A stretch of 64,000 nucleotides of DNA from Tausonia pullulans (GCA_951802195.1 OX637625.1:1364001-1428000), one strand, 5' to 3'; shown: positions 30,532 through 43,839, counted from the stretch's first letter. The notes: generated by a model not told the origin, from the sequence alone. Numbers and translations: made by a program.

Positions 30532-33283
30532 ATGTCGCCTGCAGGCCTCTTTCGACGCGCGGTCCAGATGCTTGAGGTCCCTGGGACCAACTCGGTCTAC
30601 GTTCGTATCACTTGCTGAACGAGCCTCAGCGTCTGGGTACTCACTCTCACGCTCTTGCTCCTGTTCGCTCGTTAGATCAACGACGACATTCGGCCGCTGC
30701 CTCCTTCGCGTCGGACCTGGGGCAGGTCAACGTTCATTTGGTGAGAGGAAGAACATTAGGCCCACGAAAGATTACTCGCTAATGCGTCATCGTCTCACAG
30801 GTTCTGGCTGGCTACAAGTGCGTGCCTTAGTGCGCGTGGCAGGTCCAGGTAGCGCGTGCGTCTTCTGATCACCTGTCTACCTCACCTTCATAGGCATCAA
30901 CCTCGGCGGCCTCACAGGCGCGTCCTCGATCCTCTCGCTCGGCCTTAACGTTTGGCAGGCTGTCCTCACCGATCTAATCGGATCCTGCATTATCTGTCTC
31001 GCGCTCGTTGCGAACGGTGACCAGGGTGGGCGTTGGCACATCCCCTTCGCAAGTGAGTGATGATTGCCTCGCGACGAAAGTCGAGCGGGCCTTTCTCTAT
31101 CCGTCAAAATAGTGAGATATGGCACTGACAAACCGGGTTAGTCGGTAACCGCGCGCCCTGGGGCATTCGTGGGGCTTGGTTCGTTGTCGCGAACCGACTG
31201 ATCCTCAGCTTCTGCTGGTGAGTACGCCTTTAACTCTGAATCAGACCTGTCGAGCTCAGGTTCTCTATTTTCAATCCTCTCGGGGTCCAGGTATGGCGTT
31301 CAGAGCTGGTGGGGCGGCCAGGTCCGTCATTGCAGGCTTTCACTTGCCGTCCGCAAGCGCCCGCTCTCGCTAACTACCGCTCACTCTTTCGATCTTCTAG
31401 GTCGTCAAGGTCATGATTGCGTGCATCTGGCCTGGTTTCTATACTATGAAGAACCACTTCCCCGAATCGGCACACATGACGACGTCCGACTTCAGTGAGT
31501 TCTGCTGGTGTTCTCGCCTGGTCTCTTCTTTATCCCTGACCCCCTTTGACGGCACGCAGTCGGCTTCATCATCTTCTGGACCATCTCACTCCCGCTCCTC
31601 GCGATTAAGCCCGAGCGGTATCGCTACCCAGCTCTCGCCTCCTCTGTTTTCACCACCGGGGCCGTCATCGCCCTCCTCATTTGGGCGCTCGCCAAGCAGG
31701 GCAATGGAGGTCCGCTCCTCTACTCAACACACAAGACAATTGGTGTCCGTCAGCTTGAGGGTGCCGCTCTTGGATGGGCCATGGCTCGCAGTGTGACGAC
31801 GTGAATAATTGGCCTGGTAGAATGCAGGAGTCTGTATGCTCTGCCCTGACACTTGCTTCTGTTCACCCAGTACTCTCGGTGGTTGGGCGGGTGCCATCTT
31901 GGTGAGTTGTATTTAGACGTATCGATATATGCGATCCACAGGCTTTCGAAAAATCTGACTTCTGACATCGCGTTCTCTTCCAGTACCAAAGCGACTACTC
32001 GAGGTATGCGAAGCGACCGGGAGATCAAGTTTTGGGCCAGATCTTCGTCATTCCGGTTTGCATGGTCCTATCGTCGTTCATTGGTCTCGTGAGTCACAGG
32101 ATGCGCTCGATGATGTGGAAGCTGCTGCTGATCTCTGGCCTACTTCTTCAGATCATTACGAGCTGTGCTGGTGGGTGGTCCATTCGTGTTGACCTCCTGA
32201 GACCTCAACCTAACCGTTTCCACCTCGTAGCCGGCATTTACCCGGATGAGCCGCTTCTCTGGAAGACTTACAAGCTCATGGAGGTCATCCAGACTAAGGC
32301 TGGGTCCGACGGCGCTCGCGCAGCCATGTTCTTCTTGGCGCTGGCCTTCTTCTTTTCCCAGATCTGTGTCAACGTGCGTGTCTCCCGCTCTAAACTGGTG
32401 GTTTGTTCTGATGATTTGTCGTTGAGATTCTCTTCAGATCGCTGGTAACGCTGTCACGGGCGGTATCGACCTCGCGACGCTGATCCCTAAGTTTGTTGAT
32501 ACCCGTCGAGGTCCTTTCATTGTTGCCATCGTCGGGTTCGCCATTACACCGTGGAACTTGGTCAACACGGCCAACACGTTCATCGTCGTCCTGTCTTCGT
32601 ACTCGACGCTCCTTTCGTGCGTGCCACATTCCTTGTCGTGGCAGGAGACCACTCGCTGAAAGCATGTCCTTGGCAGACCGCTAACGGGAATCATGGTCTC
32701 GGACTACTTTTTCGTCCGCCATCGTCGCATCCGTCTCTCCCACATCTACACGCCCGACGCCTCGTCGATCTACTGGTTCTGGAACGGTACGTCGAAGCGC
32801 ATCCATCTTTTTGTGCGCGGATCCTGACGACCTCCTGTCCTCCACATCAGGTCTTAACCCTCGAGCGATCCTTGTCTGGGTGCTCGCCGTCTTCCCCTCC
32901 TTCCCTGGATTTATCTCCTCCGTTAGTAATGGAAAAATCAAGGTCCCCATTGGTTGGGTTCATACGCAGTACCTCGCCTGGCCGCTCGGTTAGTTCTACT
33001 ACCAGCACGATATGTTTTCAATCCATCTCTGACCAACGCTTGCTGTTGTCCAGGCTTCACCCTCGCTGCGACGATTTGGTGGGCGCTCTCTATCCTCTGG
33101 CCGCCCCCTGGACTCGGAGAGGTCGACGACCACGATGTCTTTGGGACGTTCACAGAGCTGCCTGCTGGTCGCGCAGAAGATGTTGCTGAGGAGGAGCTCT
33201 CGGGCAAGGACTCGCAGCATGGGGGTGAGGAGGAGGCAGTGGAGAGTAGGAAGTGGGCCGAGGCTAGGGAGGGGCTGCCCTAG
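30532..33283 (+). CDS. NCS1-family nucleobase/allantoin-type permease
   Basis: The start MSPAGLFRRAVQMLEVPG leads over an intron to INDDIRPLPPSRRTW, the NCS1 N-terminal signature. Then come FWLATSINLGGLTGASSILS, LSLGLNVWQAVLTDLIGS, GAWFVVANRLILSFCWYGVQ and SWWGGQ. Next are TLGGWAGAI plus YQSDYSRYAKRPGDQVLGQI, MFFLALAFFFSQICVNIAGN, GFAITPWNLVNTANTFIVVL, GIMVSDYFFVRHRRI and the hydrophilic Glu-rich tail (stop 33281-33283). About 12 membrane helices are expected. The family imports uracil, uridine, allantoin, thiamine or related compounds with protons or sodium. It looks closest to the fungal Fur-type branch, but the exact substrate cannot be set from sequence alone. It has ten or more introns. 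Confidence 0.93.
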
Positions 33284-34587
33284 TTCAATTTCTGAGATGG
33301 CCACGTTTTGCGCGCGCGGATGACTTATCCATCAGGGACTCTTGAACAACGCGTTCCCAGTTCCTTCTATCCGTTTCTATCTTTTTTGTTAGATGCCCTT
33401 GCTTTGTTTGAACTCTGTTTGCATATCTTTTTGTCTAATATCCTTGCTAGGCGAATGCCATAAAATATGTGGGCGCTCGGGCAGCTGCCGCAGCTCTCTG
33501 ATGGTTTTCGGACTAGTTTTCATGTCTGCGGTCGTTTCCTGGGGTTCTGCTATTTTCGACGAGAGTCGTCCACCTTCGATGGAGATCCATGCTACGTCTG
33601 ATATCATTTCTTCGCATGCCAGGGAAAACAGCAGCTGTCAAGGGCCGATCAAGGTGACAAGAGAAGCGTGCGCTCGTTGCCATGCCCGCAGGGTGTCTGT
33701 AGGCAAGACGAAAGAATCTCGACCTCAGGACGCTCCAGCTCGTTCCAGCCACACGCACAGACAACCCTCAGGGCGAGAGACAGGTGTTTGTTGGCCACCC
33801 TGGATGTCAGCTCGCTGCACAGGTCGCAGAAGTTGGATTCCAGTGACCAAGGACCGAGCGCACAGGGCCGCCGCGCGCTCGCTCTCGCCTGCTTCGAGCG
33901 CGAGCCTCAGCCGTCGCGAAAACCTATTCAGGCCACCTCGTCTTGCCGTTGACTCTATCTTCGCTTAGACTCTCCGTTCGCCCCCCTTCCCTCGCTCGGC
34001 CCAGCAAAGGCGTCTATCCTCTCTTCTCGTTGCTGACCCTTTGTCTCTCGCTCGCCGTTCTCTCCCTCTTGTTCCTCCGCCACTGTCGACTCATCTTTCT
34101 TCCGCCGTCTGCCAAACCCTCGACCTTTCCCTGGTTCTTCCTTCGTCTCGGATCGCCCTTACCTTTGCGCTTCCGCCCACCTCAAACCTTGCCGACCACA
34201 GAAGAGTGGGTATCCTTTTCTATTTCTTTGAGGACGGAGGACGGAGATCAGCAGCGGGGCAGGCAGGTGGTCACGCAGACAGGAGGAGGAGCAGAAGGAA
34301 GGAACGAGAGTCAGCGTTCTTCGCCTGCAGGGCTGCCTGCCGCTTGCCTGAGGAGGACGATGACGGGTCTCTGACCACACCGACGAATGAAGGACTGCTG
34401 CTGACAATCTGTCTTCCTCTACCTTGTCTCTCGTCGCTCTCTCTACCTCTGGCTTCGCAATATCTCAGTGGTGCGTCCCTCTTTCGTCCCCATCCCTTGG
34501 TCGCCCTCGCGGAGCCAGGTGTCCCTTCTCTCCTTTGGGCGCGTCAAATCCTGACACTGCGTTCCTTCTTCTCTTCTCTCTTCCAGA
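33284..34587. other. Long region before eL43, probably holding its first exon
   Basis: 1.3 kb without a recognised gene. It should contain the 5' UTR and the tiny first coding exon (just ATG) of the eL43 gene. The only ATG followed by GT that I find is at 33499-33501, with a weak donor (GTTTTC). 33960-34200 is CT-rich as expected of a leader or intron. Confidence 0.4.
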
Positions 34588-35105
34588 CCAAGCGCACCAA
34601 GAAGGTCGGAATCACCGGAAAGTACGGAACCCGTTACGGAGCGTCGCTCCGTAAGACCGTCAAGAAGATGGAGGTCTGGCAGCACGGAACCTACACCTGC
34701 GACTTCTGCGGCAAGGTGAGCTCAAGAGTTCTGTTGTCGCCTGAGAGAACCAAGTACTGACATAGTTGTCTGCTTCTTAGGACGCTACCAAGCGCACCGC
34801 CGTCGGAATCTGGAAGTGCAGGTCGTGCAAGAAGGTATGCCCCCTCATGCTTCACCACAAGCTTCTTTCGCGCGACAGCAGAGCTGAGACGAACTTTCGC
34901 CTTGTCTCCTCTTCACTTCAGGTCACCGCTGGAGGTGCTTGGCAGCTTCAGACCACCGCCGCCCTCACCGTCAAGTCGTGCGTCCTTCACTCATTCCCTT
35001 TCTGGTGCTTTCGCCTGTGTGTATGCGACCGAAGCTCATCCGCCCTCCTCCATTCCCTCTCCCAACAGGACCACCCGTCGTCTTCGCGAGCTCAACGAGG
35101 CCTAA
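34588..35105 (+). CDS. RPL43: 60S ribosomal protein eL43 (L37a)
   Basis: Exons 34588-34715, 34781-34834, 34922-34977 and about 35069-35105. They encode [40 protein letters not shown], the zinc ribbon (CDFCGK ... CRSCKK, two CxxC pairs), [19 protein letters not shown] and [11 protein letters not shown]. Family members start MAKRTKK or MTKRTKK, so only the initiator Met is missing from the first exon listed; it must come from an upstream exon. Introns are GT-AG in phase. The protein binds 28S rRNA in the large subunit. Confidence 0.93.
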
Positions 35106-35652
35106 GCAGGTCCCTCGGTTCGAGGCAGGGAGGAAGTTGGGGGGTTTATGTCTACGCGCGCGCGCTATACTTCCATGCGGTTTCGGCACCCCCCCATGTT
35201 TCTTGGCTGTGTGGCCATCTCTTGTCTCGCTCCACTTCCCACATCCTATGGGCAGCCCGAGATCAATCTTCAGAGATGCAACGGCAGTGGTGACCTAGAG
35301 AAAGAGTGCCTTTCTGTGCCAAGCCACGACGAGAGAGTCCAAGCTGTTCGATCTTTCGCGACATGATTGTCTCCTGCGGTGTGATCAGGAAGAATACCTC
35401 AGAGGATGACGAACGTCGAAAGTGCCGACGGACGTCTTGCCGGCCAGAGGAAAAGAACTGGCGAGAGGAGACACGTCGCCATCCAACAACAGCGCGGCAG
35501 GACGGCGGCCCTGACGGTGGCTGCCCAGGATCTCAGCCGCACGGCCGCGCACCTCTCGTCCCCGCGCGGCGACGGGCGCTCGTTCTGCCTGCGACCACCA
35601 GCTCCTCCCTCCTCCCTCGCTCCACCTTCTTCTATCCGATCCCTAGCCCGCC
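35106..35652. other. Intergenic between eL43 and V-ATPase c
   Basis: 3' UTR of the eL43 gene, then a CT-rich leader from 35580. No gene recognised. Confidence 0.5.
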
Positions 35653-37196
35653 ATGTCCTCCGAGCTCTGCCCCGTCTATGCCCCCTTCTTCGTCCGTCCC
35701 CTGCTCTCCGGGCACATGCAACCCTCGAAGAGACGAGCGCTGATGGCTCCTCCTTCTCCCCTCTCCCTCATTCGCACTTGGCTCGTTCCCCGATCTCAGG
35801 GAACCATGGTTCGTTCGCATCTCGCATCCGCTCGCCCTGCAAGGCATCTCTGATCTCGTGCTTGTGTTCTCCAGGGATGCGCCTCGGCCATCATCTTTAC
35901 CTGTTCGTCGCCATCGAGCTCGCTTTCGCCCGCGAGGTCTGAGGACGATCCCTCGAGAGAGGGGGCTGATGAGCCCTCGTTGACCGCCTATTCTCCCTTC
36001 CTTCCTCTCCCTCGTCGACTCGCCTTGGACTGTATCTTCATCTTACAGCCATCGGTGCCGCGTGAGTCGCGACCTCGCCTCTTGGCCTGCCCTCCGGGCG
36101 CTGGATCCCACATCTTGAGACGTGCGCGACGGACGGGCTGACCGGCCGTCGCCTCCTCTTCCCTTTCGCCTCCTTCCCTTTTCAGCTACGGAACCGCCAA
36201 GTCTGGTGTACGTGTCGCCTCAATGGCCTTGTTGATGATCAGAGTGGGTGGAGCTGACGACCTGGATGTCTTGCTCGCTCCCTTCCCTCCCCCTACTCGG
36301 CTGTTCGCTCGCTCCTCGCTTCTCTCGCCCCTCGCTACCCCTCACTCGCGCGCCCTCTCCCCTCCTCCCCTCACCGCTGCCCGCTTTGGCCTCGTTCGCT
36401 CCGCTCTCGGCTCTGTCCCTCGCCCGTGTTTCTTCACGCATGACAGGTCGGAATCTCGGCCATGGCCGTCCTCCGTCCTGACCTCATGATGAAGTGTGTC
36501 GTCCCCGTCATCATGGCCGGTGAGTCGTTCCTCTCTCGCTTTCTCGCGCGCGTGTTTGGGGCTGTGATGCTGACGTTCGCGTTTCCCTGTCTCTCTCCTC
36601 TCAGGTATCATTGTGCGTTATCGCCCGGATGGACAGGCTTTGCTCGCGCTCATTAGACTCCTCTCGTCCCTTTGTCTATACAGGCCATCTACGGTCTCGT
36701 CGTCTCCGTCCTTATCTCGGGAAGCAGTGCGTCCGCGACACGCGTTTTTCCTTTGCCCTTGTCCATCACTGAACCTCCTCCTGCGTCATAGTCACTTCGC
36801 CGATGTCTCTCTTCGCCGGCTTCATCCAGCTCGGTGCTGGTCTCTCCGTCGGTCTCGCTGGTCTCGCCGCCGGTTTCGCCATTGGAATCGTTGGAGACGC
36901 CGGTGTCCGTGGAACCGCTCAGCAGCCCCGGCTCTTCGTTGGAATGATCCTCATTCTCATTGTGCGTCTCCTAGCCTTGTTTAGCTCGCCATCCCTGCCG
37001 AGATCGGTAGCTGACGATCTCACTCTTGGATCACAGTTCGCCGAGGTTCTTGGTCTCTACGGCCTCATCGTTGCCCTCATCCTCAACGGAAACGTCGCCA
37101 ACGCGCCCCCGGTTCGTCCCTCATCGCCGCCTCGTCGGACAGAGCCGATCTCTGACGTTTCCTCTCCCTCTCAACCTCTCTCTCTCACAGTGCTAA
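35653..37196 (+). CDS. VMA3: V-ATPase proteolipid subunit c
   Basis: Membrane rotor subunit of the vacuolar proton pump. The start is [13 protein letters not shown]. Later exons give [100 protein letters not shown] and [20 protein letters not shown], with stop 37194-37196. Four membrane helices are present. The essential proton-binding glutamate is in helix 4 ([13 protein letters not shown]). It has at least seven exons for about 160 residues. Two of them are very short, including the last, which holds only TGC TAA. Confidence 0.95.
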
Positions 37197-37856
37197 ATGC
37201 CCCTACCTCTCCCACCGCCCCCTACCCCTCGCTTCAACAATCTGCTTCTTACAAACGTTCATCCTCTCGCTTGGGAAGCTGCCTGGTCATAACGCTTGAG
37301 GAGCGCCAGGGCCGCGTCCTTTCTCTCCCCTCTCTTTCCAACCCTCCTCCCCCCTTTCAACCTTTTTCTAGTCTCCGCACATCAACCCCCCCCTTTTATA
37401 CTTTGGCCCCATTCTCTCGCTATAAAAGCTTCTTGCCCGTAGTTTGTGTGCCTGTGGTGTTGAATCGGAAAGCGTCCATGCGAACAAGCGTCGGAGAATG
37501 AACCGGTGTGAACGCTTCGTCTGTATCGACCCGCGCGCGTCACCGCCGAGCCTGTCACGCTTCGACGTCTCTCCTCTTTCCTCTCCGACCACCATCTCGG
37601 GGGCTGTCCTCGGACTCCTCATACTTCTTCGCATCGCCCTCTCTCTAACGCCAATTCACCCAATATTCGCACACACCCTCTCCTCACTCAGGAACGTGGG
37701 CCAACGCTCCCTCTCACCCTCTCTCCCCGTAGCTCCGACCCCCCCCCCGCTTCCTCCTCGACCCACACGATCAGCCCCAGCCTCAGCACCAACAGAGGGC
37801 CCCCCATCGCCATCACCTCATACGTCTTCTCTGGTGCCCCTTCGAGGACAGCTCCA
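37197..37856. other. Intergenic, 660 bases
   Basis: 3' UTR of the V-ATPase c gene; a C-run with TTTTATA at about 37388-37400 and CTATAAAAG near 37421, which may be TATA-like; then the leader of the phospholipase C gene. Confidence 0.5.
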
Positions 37857-40800
37857 ATGCCCTCCCGAACAGACACGCTCGACGACTGGCTCGTCGCCGA
37901 CGCGACGTTTGGCGACTCGTCATCCTCGTCATTGCCGGCAACCATCACGGAGGAACCTCAGCCTCATCCTCAACAGCAGCAACCCATCGACCGCCTCAAA
38001 GACTCTCTCAAGAGGATGGACTTTGCCTCGTACCCTCTCGATACTGGCGACGACTCCGAGTCGGCGCTTGCTACCCCGCGAGCATCGAGGACGCCTCGGC
38101 TTCCGGTGGACGGGGAAGGCGGGGGCGGTGGTAGCTCTGCCCACGAAGCGACGAAGCCGCCTTGTGTTGCTGCTCCGGCCGAGTCAACGACGTCTGTCCA
38201 TACCGTCGTACCTCCTCCTCAGATGGAGCCTGTCTTGGAGACAACGACGGCAGCGTCTAGCTCTCTTCCGTCAACGACCGCAACGATGACGAGTACGACG
38301 GATGCAAGTATGATCTCCCTCGCACCCGGAGCTACCACCACCACCAGCAATGCTTCGTCGACTACGGCCGCCACCGAGGGAGCAGCCCCAGTCCGCACGT
38401 CCGGCGGGGACGTCGTTGTGCCCAAGAAGCTCCAAGAGGGGGAGTTGATGCTTAAGATCTCAGCGAAGAAGGCTGTCCACCGCAAGTTCTACATCGACGG
38501 TGACAAGGGGACGATTGAGTGGGAATCGAGTAAAAAGGCCGGACTTGGTGGGTTGCTTGTCTGCCTTTTGTCCTTATACTGCTCACTGACCAATTCCCTC
38601 TTGTAATGTAACGCCACCAGTCAACATCGAGAACATCCGCGAGCTCCGTCTCACGACTGCAGCCCAGTCGTTCATCGACCAATGCCCTCCTCTCCCCTCT
38701 CTAGGTGGATCATCGTCAGCGACGCCACCAGAGCCACCACATGCCTCCCGCTGGATCACCATCATTTACACGACGCCCTCCACGTCCTCCTCCGGCTCGT
38801 CCGACCTACCGAAGTGGAAGACGCTCCATCTTGTCGCGCTTTCGCACGTGTCGTTCCTCGAGTGGTCGCGCACACTCCAAGCTCTCTGGGAGGCCCGGCG
38901 CGAGCTTATGGGTGGAATCGGAGGGCTGGCGGGAGGAGAGGGAGGTGTGGAGGAGAAAAGAAAGGCCGTCTGGATGCGGAAGCAGTGGCGCGAGGCGGAG
39001 GTAGCGGGCGAGGTGAGGATTAAGGAAGGAGCGCAGGGTGAGAAGGAGGGGTGGTTGGACTTTGAAGGGGTCCTTAGGGTCTGTCGGAGGCTCAATATCG
39101 CGAGCAGTCGGACGGACTTGCTCAGTCGCTTCAAGGTAAGGAGCGGATCGCGAAGTCAAGGGTCAGACGTATGAGCTGACTGGACTTCAAATTTGACCAG
39201 GCTGCCGACGTCGAACAGAAAGGCAAGCTTGATTTTGTTGCTTTCCAGCGATTCGTCAAGCAGCTCAAACATCGCTCCGATGTCGAGGAACTCTTCAAGG
39301 AGGTGTCCAGCCCTGGCGGGATGCAAGAGTCGGACTTCCGTCGCTTCTTGAGGACGTATCAGAAGGTGGGCACAAGTGAGCTACGGTCGTGTTTCTGCGT
39401 CCTGTCTGATAAGGTTCTCTTTCCACTCCCTTAGTCGACCCTTTCCGACGTTGAAATCTCCAAGATCTACAACCGCTTTGCCTCGACGGTGCCGCCGCTG
39501 TCCGCTTTCGTTAGCAGCAGCCCCACTTCACCGGCCCTATCCGGCTCGCCCCAGCAACAGCACCTGCAGCCACTCATTCACCTCGACGGCTTCACCTCCT
39601 TCCTCACCTCCTCGGATAACAGCGTCTTTGGCGAGCAGGCCACAAGGATCTCGCACGACATGACCCGCCCACTTTCGGAGTACTTTATCTCGAGCTCGCA
39701 TAACACGTACCTCATCGGCCACCAGTGGGCCGGCGAGAGCACCGTCGAGGGGTACATCCGAGCCCTGCTTCAAGGCTGCCGGAGTGTTGAGCGTGCGTCC
39801 CTTATCCTGTCCATGTCCCTTCAAGTCTTGGAGCTCGTTTGACATGTACTCCCTTCAATCCAGTCGACGTCTGGGATGGCGACAACGGCTCGCCTGTTAT
39901 CTATCACGGCCGCACCTTTACCGGCAAAGTCTCGGTCCGAGATGTCCTCCATGCCATCGGCAAGTACGCTTTCGTTGCCTCTCCTTACCCGGTCATTATC
40001 TCGGCCGAGATCCACTGCTCCGTAGAGCAACAGAACGTCCTCGTCGCATCCATCCGAGAGCTGCTTGGCGATCGGTTCCTCGACGCGATCCTCCCCGGTG
40101 GTGAGGGGAAAATGGATGAGCTGCCAAGCCCCGAGTCGCTAAAGTACAAGATTCTGCTTAAGGTACGCGAGCGAAGTCTCGAGCCGAACCCTTCAACCGA
40201 TGCTGACTTGTCACTTCTTCAGGCGAAGAACCCGGCGGTCAATGAAAACATCGTTTCCTCGCCTCCAGCAGATAACCTCTCCCTGGATAGCGAATCGGCA
40301 AGCGCGAGTGCCAGCAACGCATCCGACACCGACGGCGTTAAGGGTATGTAATTTACCCTCTCACCTCAAAATTTCCAAGCTTACTTATACATGCGATTTT
40401 CAGGCTTCGGCTTTGTCTCGCGGGTTCGGCGGAAGCTTACGAACGGCGGCAATTCATCCTCGTCCGACACCTCCCAATCGTCTGGCAGCCTTTCAATCTC
40501 GTCTGGCTTCGGGCCATCGACCGCCCGGACAAGCAGCTCCTCGAGCGCCGTCCCCAAGCCCAAGTTCTCGCCCGCCCTTTCCATGACGCTCATTTACACC
40601 ATCGGCGTCAAGTTCCGTGGGTTCAACAAGAAGGAGACCTACCTTCCGCAGCACATGGTCTCACTCTCCGAGAAGACAGCCAACAAGGTCCTTAAGGCGA
40701 GCTTGGCCGATGTCATCAAACATAATCGGACGCATCTTATGCGGCTCTATCCATCTGTGACGCGGATGGCGAGCACTAACTATGAGCCAATCCGGTATTG

Positions 40801-41651
40801 GGCTGCGGGGGCTCAGCTCGTTGCGATCAACTGGCAGAACACTGGTCAGTCTCATCTCCACTTGCTCGTGGACGCTCTACCCGACTGACCAACGAATCGC
40901 CCCTAGGCCTTGGCTTTGCGCTGAACGGCGCCATGTTCTCCCGCAACGGCCGGTCAGGCTACGTTCTCAAACCCGCGGGTCTTCGCCTCCCAGGAGCGAA
41001 GAAGGACGGTGGAGCTGGTGCCAATGTCAGCATCCCGATGCGCATGCGGCACACCCTTGCTGTCAAAGTGAGCATTGCTTCTTCGCTTCCCGACCTCCCA
41101 GGGTCCGAGGCTGACACGAAGACTTCACACCAAGGTCATCTCGGCTCAGCAGCTTCCTGGAACTAGCTCAGACAACAGTGGCAGCCTTCTCAGCGACTCG
41201 ATGATGGACTCCTTTGTTGAGGTCTCGGTACACGTCCCGCCTTCGAACAGCCCTGGTGGAGGCTCCTCAATGCCACCCAAGCTCAAAAGCAAGACCAAAA
41301 CCATCGAGGACAACGGGTTTAACCCGGTCTGGAACGAGCGGCTCACCTTTACGTTCGAGACGGCCGCGGAGGGCTTGCTCGACCTCGCCTTCCTGAGGTT
41401 CGACGTCCGATGCGAAGGAGGGATCGTCGATGCGATGGATCGGAGCATCGGGACCTACACGATCAGCCTCGGTTGCTTGAACCAAGATGAGTTTGATGCT
41501 TGGGAAGGAGGACAACTCACAGGGCCCTCGACTGACAGGCTCCTCTCCTCCAAGCTACCGGCATGTCCCGCTCCTGGACCAGCACCTCAATCAGTTCCTC
41601 TTCTCCTCCCTCTTTGTCCATCTCAGCCTCACGTCGGAGCCCGTCACTTGA
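37857..41651 (+). CDS. PLC1: Phosphoinositide-specific phospholipase C, delta type
   Basis: Cleaves PI(4,5)P2 to diacylglycerol and IP3. The N-terminus (from 37857) is disordered. A PH-like domain begins at about 38430 ([20 protein letters not shown]). The EF-hand region is at 39200-39480 ([33 protein letters not shown]). The X box follows at 39660-40120, with catalytic His in [13 protein letters not shown] and [11 protein letters not shown] Ser-rich X-Y linker comes next. The Y box (40580-41000) has [33 protein letters not shown] and [20 protein letters not shown]. The C2 domain (about 41080-41500) has VISAQQLPG and [18 protein letters not shown]. The last intron (64 bases) brings in the conserved end [20 protein letters not shown], stop 41649-41651. 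The domain order equals that of fungal Plc1. Confidence 0.95.
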
Positions 41652-42280
41652 TCCGCCAGCCCTCATCCTTTATTTCGCCCACCCTTTCATGCCTTTCATC
41701 TCGCATCACGACACGCTCCCCCTTCTCAATCTTCACGAATCAGATAGCATACAATTGTGCACAAACATGGACTCGTCTGTTCATATGCTTCCTCAACACC
41801 GTCATTGCTGAGAGACGATTAAGCAGATGTCCGACACCAACCGCACGGGCGGCTGGTTCTGCCACCTCACCCATGCGCATCGCTTGCTCACTGAATCCCT
41901 CCCGAGGTCTCCAATGATAGTTGTTCAAGATACAGCTCATCTCAGAAAGCACGTCGGCTCGGCCTCTCCCACCCGAAAGCAACGCCACGCCAGCTCGTCG
42001 GAACTAGCGGGCGGGGGTGGCTGTGCAATTGTGCACGGCAGCCTCACCTTCTCCTCCGTTGCGATCTGTCGATCTCTCGTCGCTCCTGCTTCGCCCTGCA
42101 CACGCGTTTGGGTACCTTATAAATCGGCTTCGGGGCCGATCCATGATGAATCGCGTCCGGGCACTCCCGGTGGCTTGGACAAAAACAGGGCGAGCAAGCT
42201 GGTGCACATCGGTGCCATCACGCGAACCCCCGACATCCACTCGCCCATCTCTGCGACCCTACGCCTGCCCCTCCCTCCAT
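41652..42280. other. Intergenic, 629 bases
   Basis: 3' flank of the phospholipase C gene and promoter of the citrate carrier gene. Nothing else recognised. Confidence 0.5.
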
Positions 42281-43779
42281 ATGAGCAAGTCTAAGCAGCA
42301 GCCCGTTGGCGTCTCCCTCGTCGCAGGCGTGATTGCTGGCGCTGTGGAGGGCCTCGCCACGTATCCCACAGTACGTCACACCTTAGACCGGACAAAGCGT
42401 GCGCTTGTGTCGTATGTCGCCAAAGCGATGAAGCTCGAGCTGAAAAGAACTCTACATCCCTTTACGACAGGACTTTGTCAAAACCCAAGCCCAGTTCGCA
42501 TCTTCAATTCCAGGAGCAAAGGTTCTCCGGCCACTTGTTCATAATCGGCGAGGGTCTGCGAGGCTCACATTTGCGCGTTCCTTCAGCCACCTGGTCTTGG
42601 CAGCATCATTCAATCCACGATACGGAAAAAGGGTGTCCTTGGTCTGTATACGGGGTGCGGCGCCCTTATCGCCGGCAATTCCCTTAAAGCAGGAGTCCGG
42701 TTCCTCGGATACGACTCATTCAAGGGGGCACTCCAAGACGATCAAGTCAGCGATACGCACACCTTGATATAGATCAAAGGACGCTGATAGTACAATGGCG
42801 GTGTCCCCAGGGCTATATAAGCCCGCCGAGAAGTGTCCTGGGTGCGCTTGTCTCTTGATCTCTTTGTTTGTTCCAAACCCTCTGACACGCATCGCACGGT
42901 CGTCCCTCCAGCTGGGCTCGGAGCAGGCATGTTGGAAGCTGTCGTTGCAGTCACACCCTCAGAGACAATCAAGTAAGTTCCGTGCCAGAGTCCAAGCTTC
43001 ACGCCCCTCTGAGTTTCCTCACCAGGACCAAGATGGTTGAGGACTCTCGCCGGCCGACACCTCGCTTCCGAGGCCTTCTCCATGGCACCTCGACCATTGT
43101 TCGGGAAGAGGGGTTTCGGGGGATCTACAAGGGCCTTTCTGCTGTTGTTCGTCCGCCCTAATTTGTTGCTGTGACAACTGCTGCTGACCTGTTACGCAAA
43201 ATCATAGGTCCTAAAGCAAGGCGCGAACTCGGCCGTGCGCTTCACGACTTACTCGTCCCTCAAGGGCCTTGTTCAGGGGAGAGATTCGCAGGCACAACCG
43301 CTGACGGGGGCAATGTCGTTTGGCTTAGGCGCTGGGGCTGGGTTCGTGACGGTTTGTGAATGCAAGCTCTTTGGCCGCATCTCTGGCTGGATTGTGCTGG
43401 TCTGAGCGCTGACGAACCTATCTTTCAGACTGCACCATGCCATTCGAGTACGTATTTGCCTCTCGGTACATCGCCCTCCATGGACGCTCCTAACGCCGTG
43501 GCGCCTCATCGCAGCGTGATCAAGACGCGTATGCAATCTATGAGTCAGCGATCGTCCGACCAACGTTTTGTGTCGTGTGCACGGAGCATCCTCCTCGAGG
43601 AGGGCGTACGGAGCTTCTGGAAGGGGACGACCCCACGACTCGTACGGCTGATGGTGAGATCCCGCTCTCGTTCTTCCCTCATGGGCTTATATGGCTGACA
43701 TTCACTGGCTCAACTTCAGCTCAGCGGCGGGATCATCTTCACTATCTACGAGCAAGTCGTGGCGATTGTTGGTGTTTGA
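42281..43779 (+). CDS. CTP1: Mitochondrial tricarboxylate (citrate) carrier
   Basis: Exchanges citrate for malate across the inner mitochondrial membrane. All three carrier signatures are present: YPTDFVKTQ (repeat 1), TPSETIKTKMVED (repeat 2) and MPFDVIKTRMQS (repeat 3). Between them are PPGLGSIIQSTIRKKGVLGL, GCGALIAGNSLKAGVRFLGY, FRGLLHGTSTIVREEGFRGI, QGANSAVRFTTYSSLKGLV and ILLEEGVRSFWKGTTPRLVR. These match Ctp1, notably 'N(S/A)LKAGVRFL'. It ends YEQVVAIVGV, stop 43777-43779. In oleaginous yeasts this carrier supplies cytosolic citrate for acetyl-CoA; the thiolase gene at 63565 uses the same pool, but the two are far apart. Confidence 0.93.
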
Positions 43780-43839
43780 GGATGAGATATGCATCGCACA
43801 GAGGGCTCCTCATAAGAATGAAAACAACATCACCCCTGC

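Noticed and set aside
36215-36300. TTGATGAT near CTGA in a V-ATPase c intron, a possible C/D-box RNA
   Set aside because: The C box deviates from consensus and no terminal stem or D' box could be seen.
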